In this document: positions 63,497-64,000 of the stretch, piece after piece
How the letters are laid out: each line of letters begins with the position of its first letter
Numbering within the stretch: the first letter of the stretch is position 1
DNA from: Ariolimax columbianus
Taxonomy: Eukaryota; Mollusca; Gastropoda; Stylommatophora; Arionidae
Direction: 5' to 3'
Length of the DNA: 64,000 nucleotides
NCBI GenBank assembly: GCA_036924085.1
Contig: JAVGWX010000011.1
Coordinates: 23,563,239-23,627,238 of the forward strand
Position numbers and translations under genes: made by a program
Notes under the pieces: generated by a model
Databases searched by the model: none
Seen by the model: the letters and a program-made list of their open reading frames with translations, nothing else
What the model was told of the DNA's origin: nothing

Positions 63497-63865
63497 TCTT
63501 CTTCTTCTTCCTACGCTGTCAGACGTCAACCTGTATTTTTTTCGGAAAAAGCAGTGGTCATCCTGAGGCTGTCGACACTGCCATAGAGCTTGTCTAGTGT
63601 TGCCACTGGTGATGGCCACATGTGCTTTCTCTGATCCTCGTATATCGGGCAGTTTTGCAGCAAATGCTCAGCGGTCATTTTCCCGGTACCACACGTGCAT
63701 TCGTCAGTGCCATCTATCTTCAATTTATTGAATAGGTGGTACCTCAGTCTATTGTGCCCTGTGCGAAGTCTGAAGACCACGACCTGCTCTCTTCTGTTCA
63801 ACTGGTAATAGGCATCGTCTTTTGTGTAGCCAGTATGTTTTGTTTCCAATTTGGTGAATGGTATA
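63497..63865 (-). mobile_element. LINE L-D C-terminal copy
   Basis: The minus strand encodes HTGYTKDDAYYQLNRREQVV, VFRLRTGHNRLRYHLFNKLK, GTDECTCGTGKMTAEHLLQN, WPSPVATLDKLYGSVDSLRM, with the (GAA)n tail at 63,497-63,511. Closest to the copy at 38.8-39.3 kb and lacks its frameshift. Confidence 0.87.
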
Positions 63866-64000
63866 TGACTGACGGAGAACGACTGTTTATATCAGCGCGC
63901 ACTTTATATGATTAATCTTCCATTAATACTGTTTGGATCTGCGATTGTTAGTAGCTTTAATATTCAATAACTGATGGAAAAAACATTACGGTACGGCCAT

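Overview
The window looks like repeat-rich, gene-poor nuclear DNA of a lophotrochozoan, most likely a gastropod mollusc. This is inferred from the character of the non-LTR retrotransposon C-termini (repeated motif DECPCGTGKMTTEHLLQNC), tRNA-headed SINEs, mariner remnants and a TTAGGG-type array. I cannot name the species. I see no convincing host protein gene, no rRNA gene and no functional tRNA gene. Almost every long reading frame is either a decayed transposon gene or a translation of a tandem repeat.

Layout. 0-9 kb: decayed LINEs, a 5'-truncated CR1/L2-like LINE copy and four satellites. 9-12.3 kb: a 25-bp array, fragments of the RNase H-type LINE family (here L-D) and two copies of a dispersed SINE-like repeat (here R6). 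12.9-16.5 kb: a nested block with LINE L-F carrying a SINE, then LINE L-B carrying a SINE, a LINE L-A insertion and a 50-bp array grown from its own 3' end. 16.5-22.6 kb: more LINE remnants, a 31-bp array grown from a SINE-like repeat (S2), an L-A copy with an expanded 3' end and an L-D copy followed by a polypurine tract. 23.2-25.6 kb: a mariner foldback element beside an inverted (twin-primed) L-B insertion that carries a SINE. 25.9-32.8 kb: R6 copies, one with about 36 tandem 40-bp units at its head, and LINE L-C. 32.8-39.3 kb: L-B, an RNase H remnant, a 40-bp satellite, S2, L-C, R6 and L-D. 39.6-43.3 kb: tetranucleotide tracts, repeat H with an L-D insertion, a 22-bp array, R6 and a LINE RT. 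44.5-46 kb: a mariner transposase with an internal minisatellite. 46.6-47.7 kb: 1.1 kb of degenerate TTAGGG-like repeat. 48.5-51 kb: LINE, SINE and L-F with an unidentified 715-bp insertion. 52.06-54.96 kb: the longest element, a CR1/L2-like LINE whose endonuclease-RT frame has five stop codons. 55.6-64 kb: L-B, SINE-A, H, SINE-D, an internally deleted mariner, R6 and L-D.

The main theme is that tandem repeats repeatedly arise inside or at the ends of transposons. At least eight arrays can be traced by eye to a specific transposon segment (LINE families L-A, L-B, L-C, L-F and an RNase H LINE; the repeats S2 and R6; a mariner gene). Because many families are present in several copies, empty target sites can be read within the window, which gives precise insertion boundaries and target-site duplications.

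Family names (L-A to L-H, S2, R6, G, H, SINE-A to SINE-G) are local labels, not database names. All homology calls were made by eye from the sequence and family knowledge.
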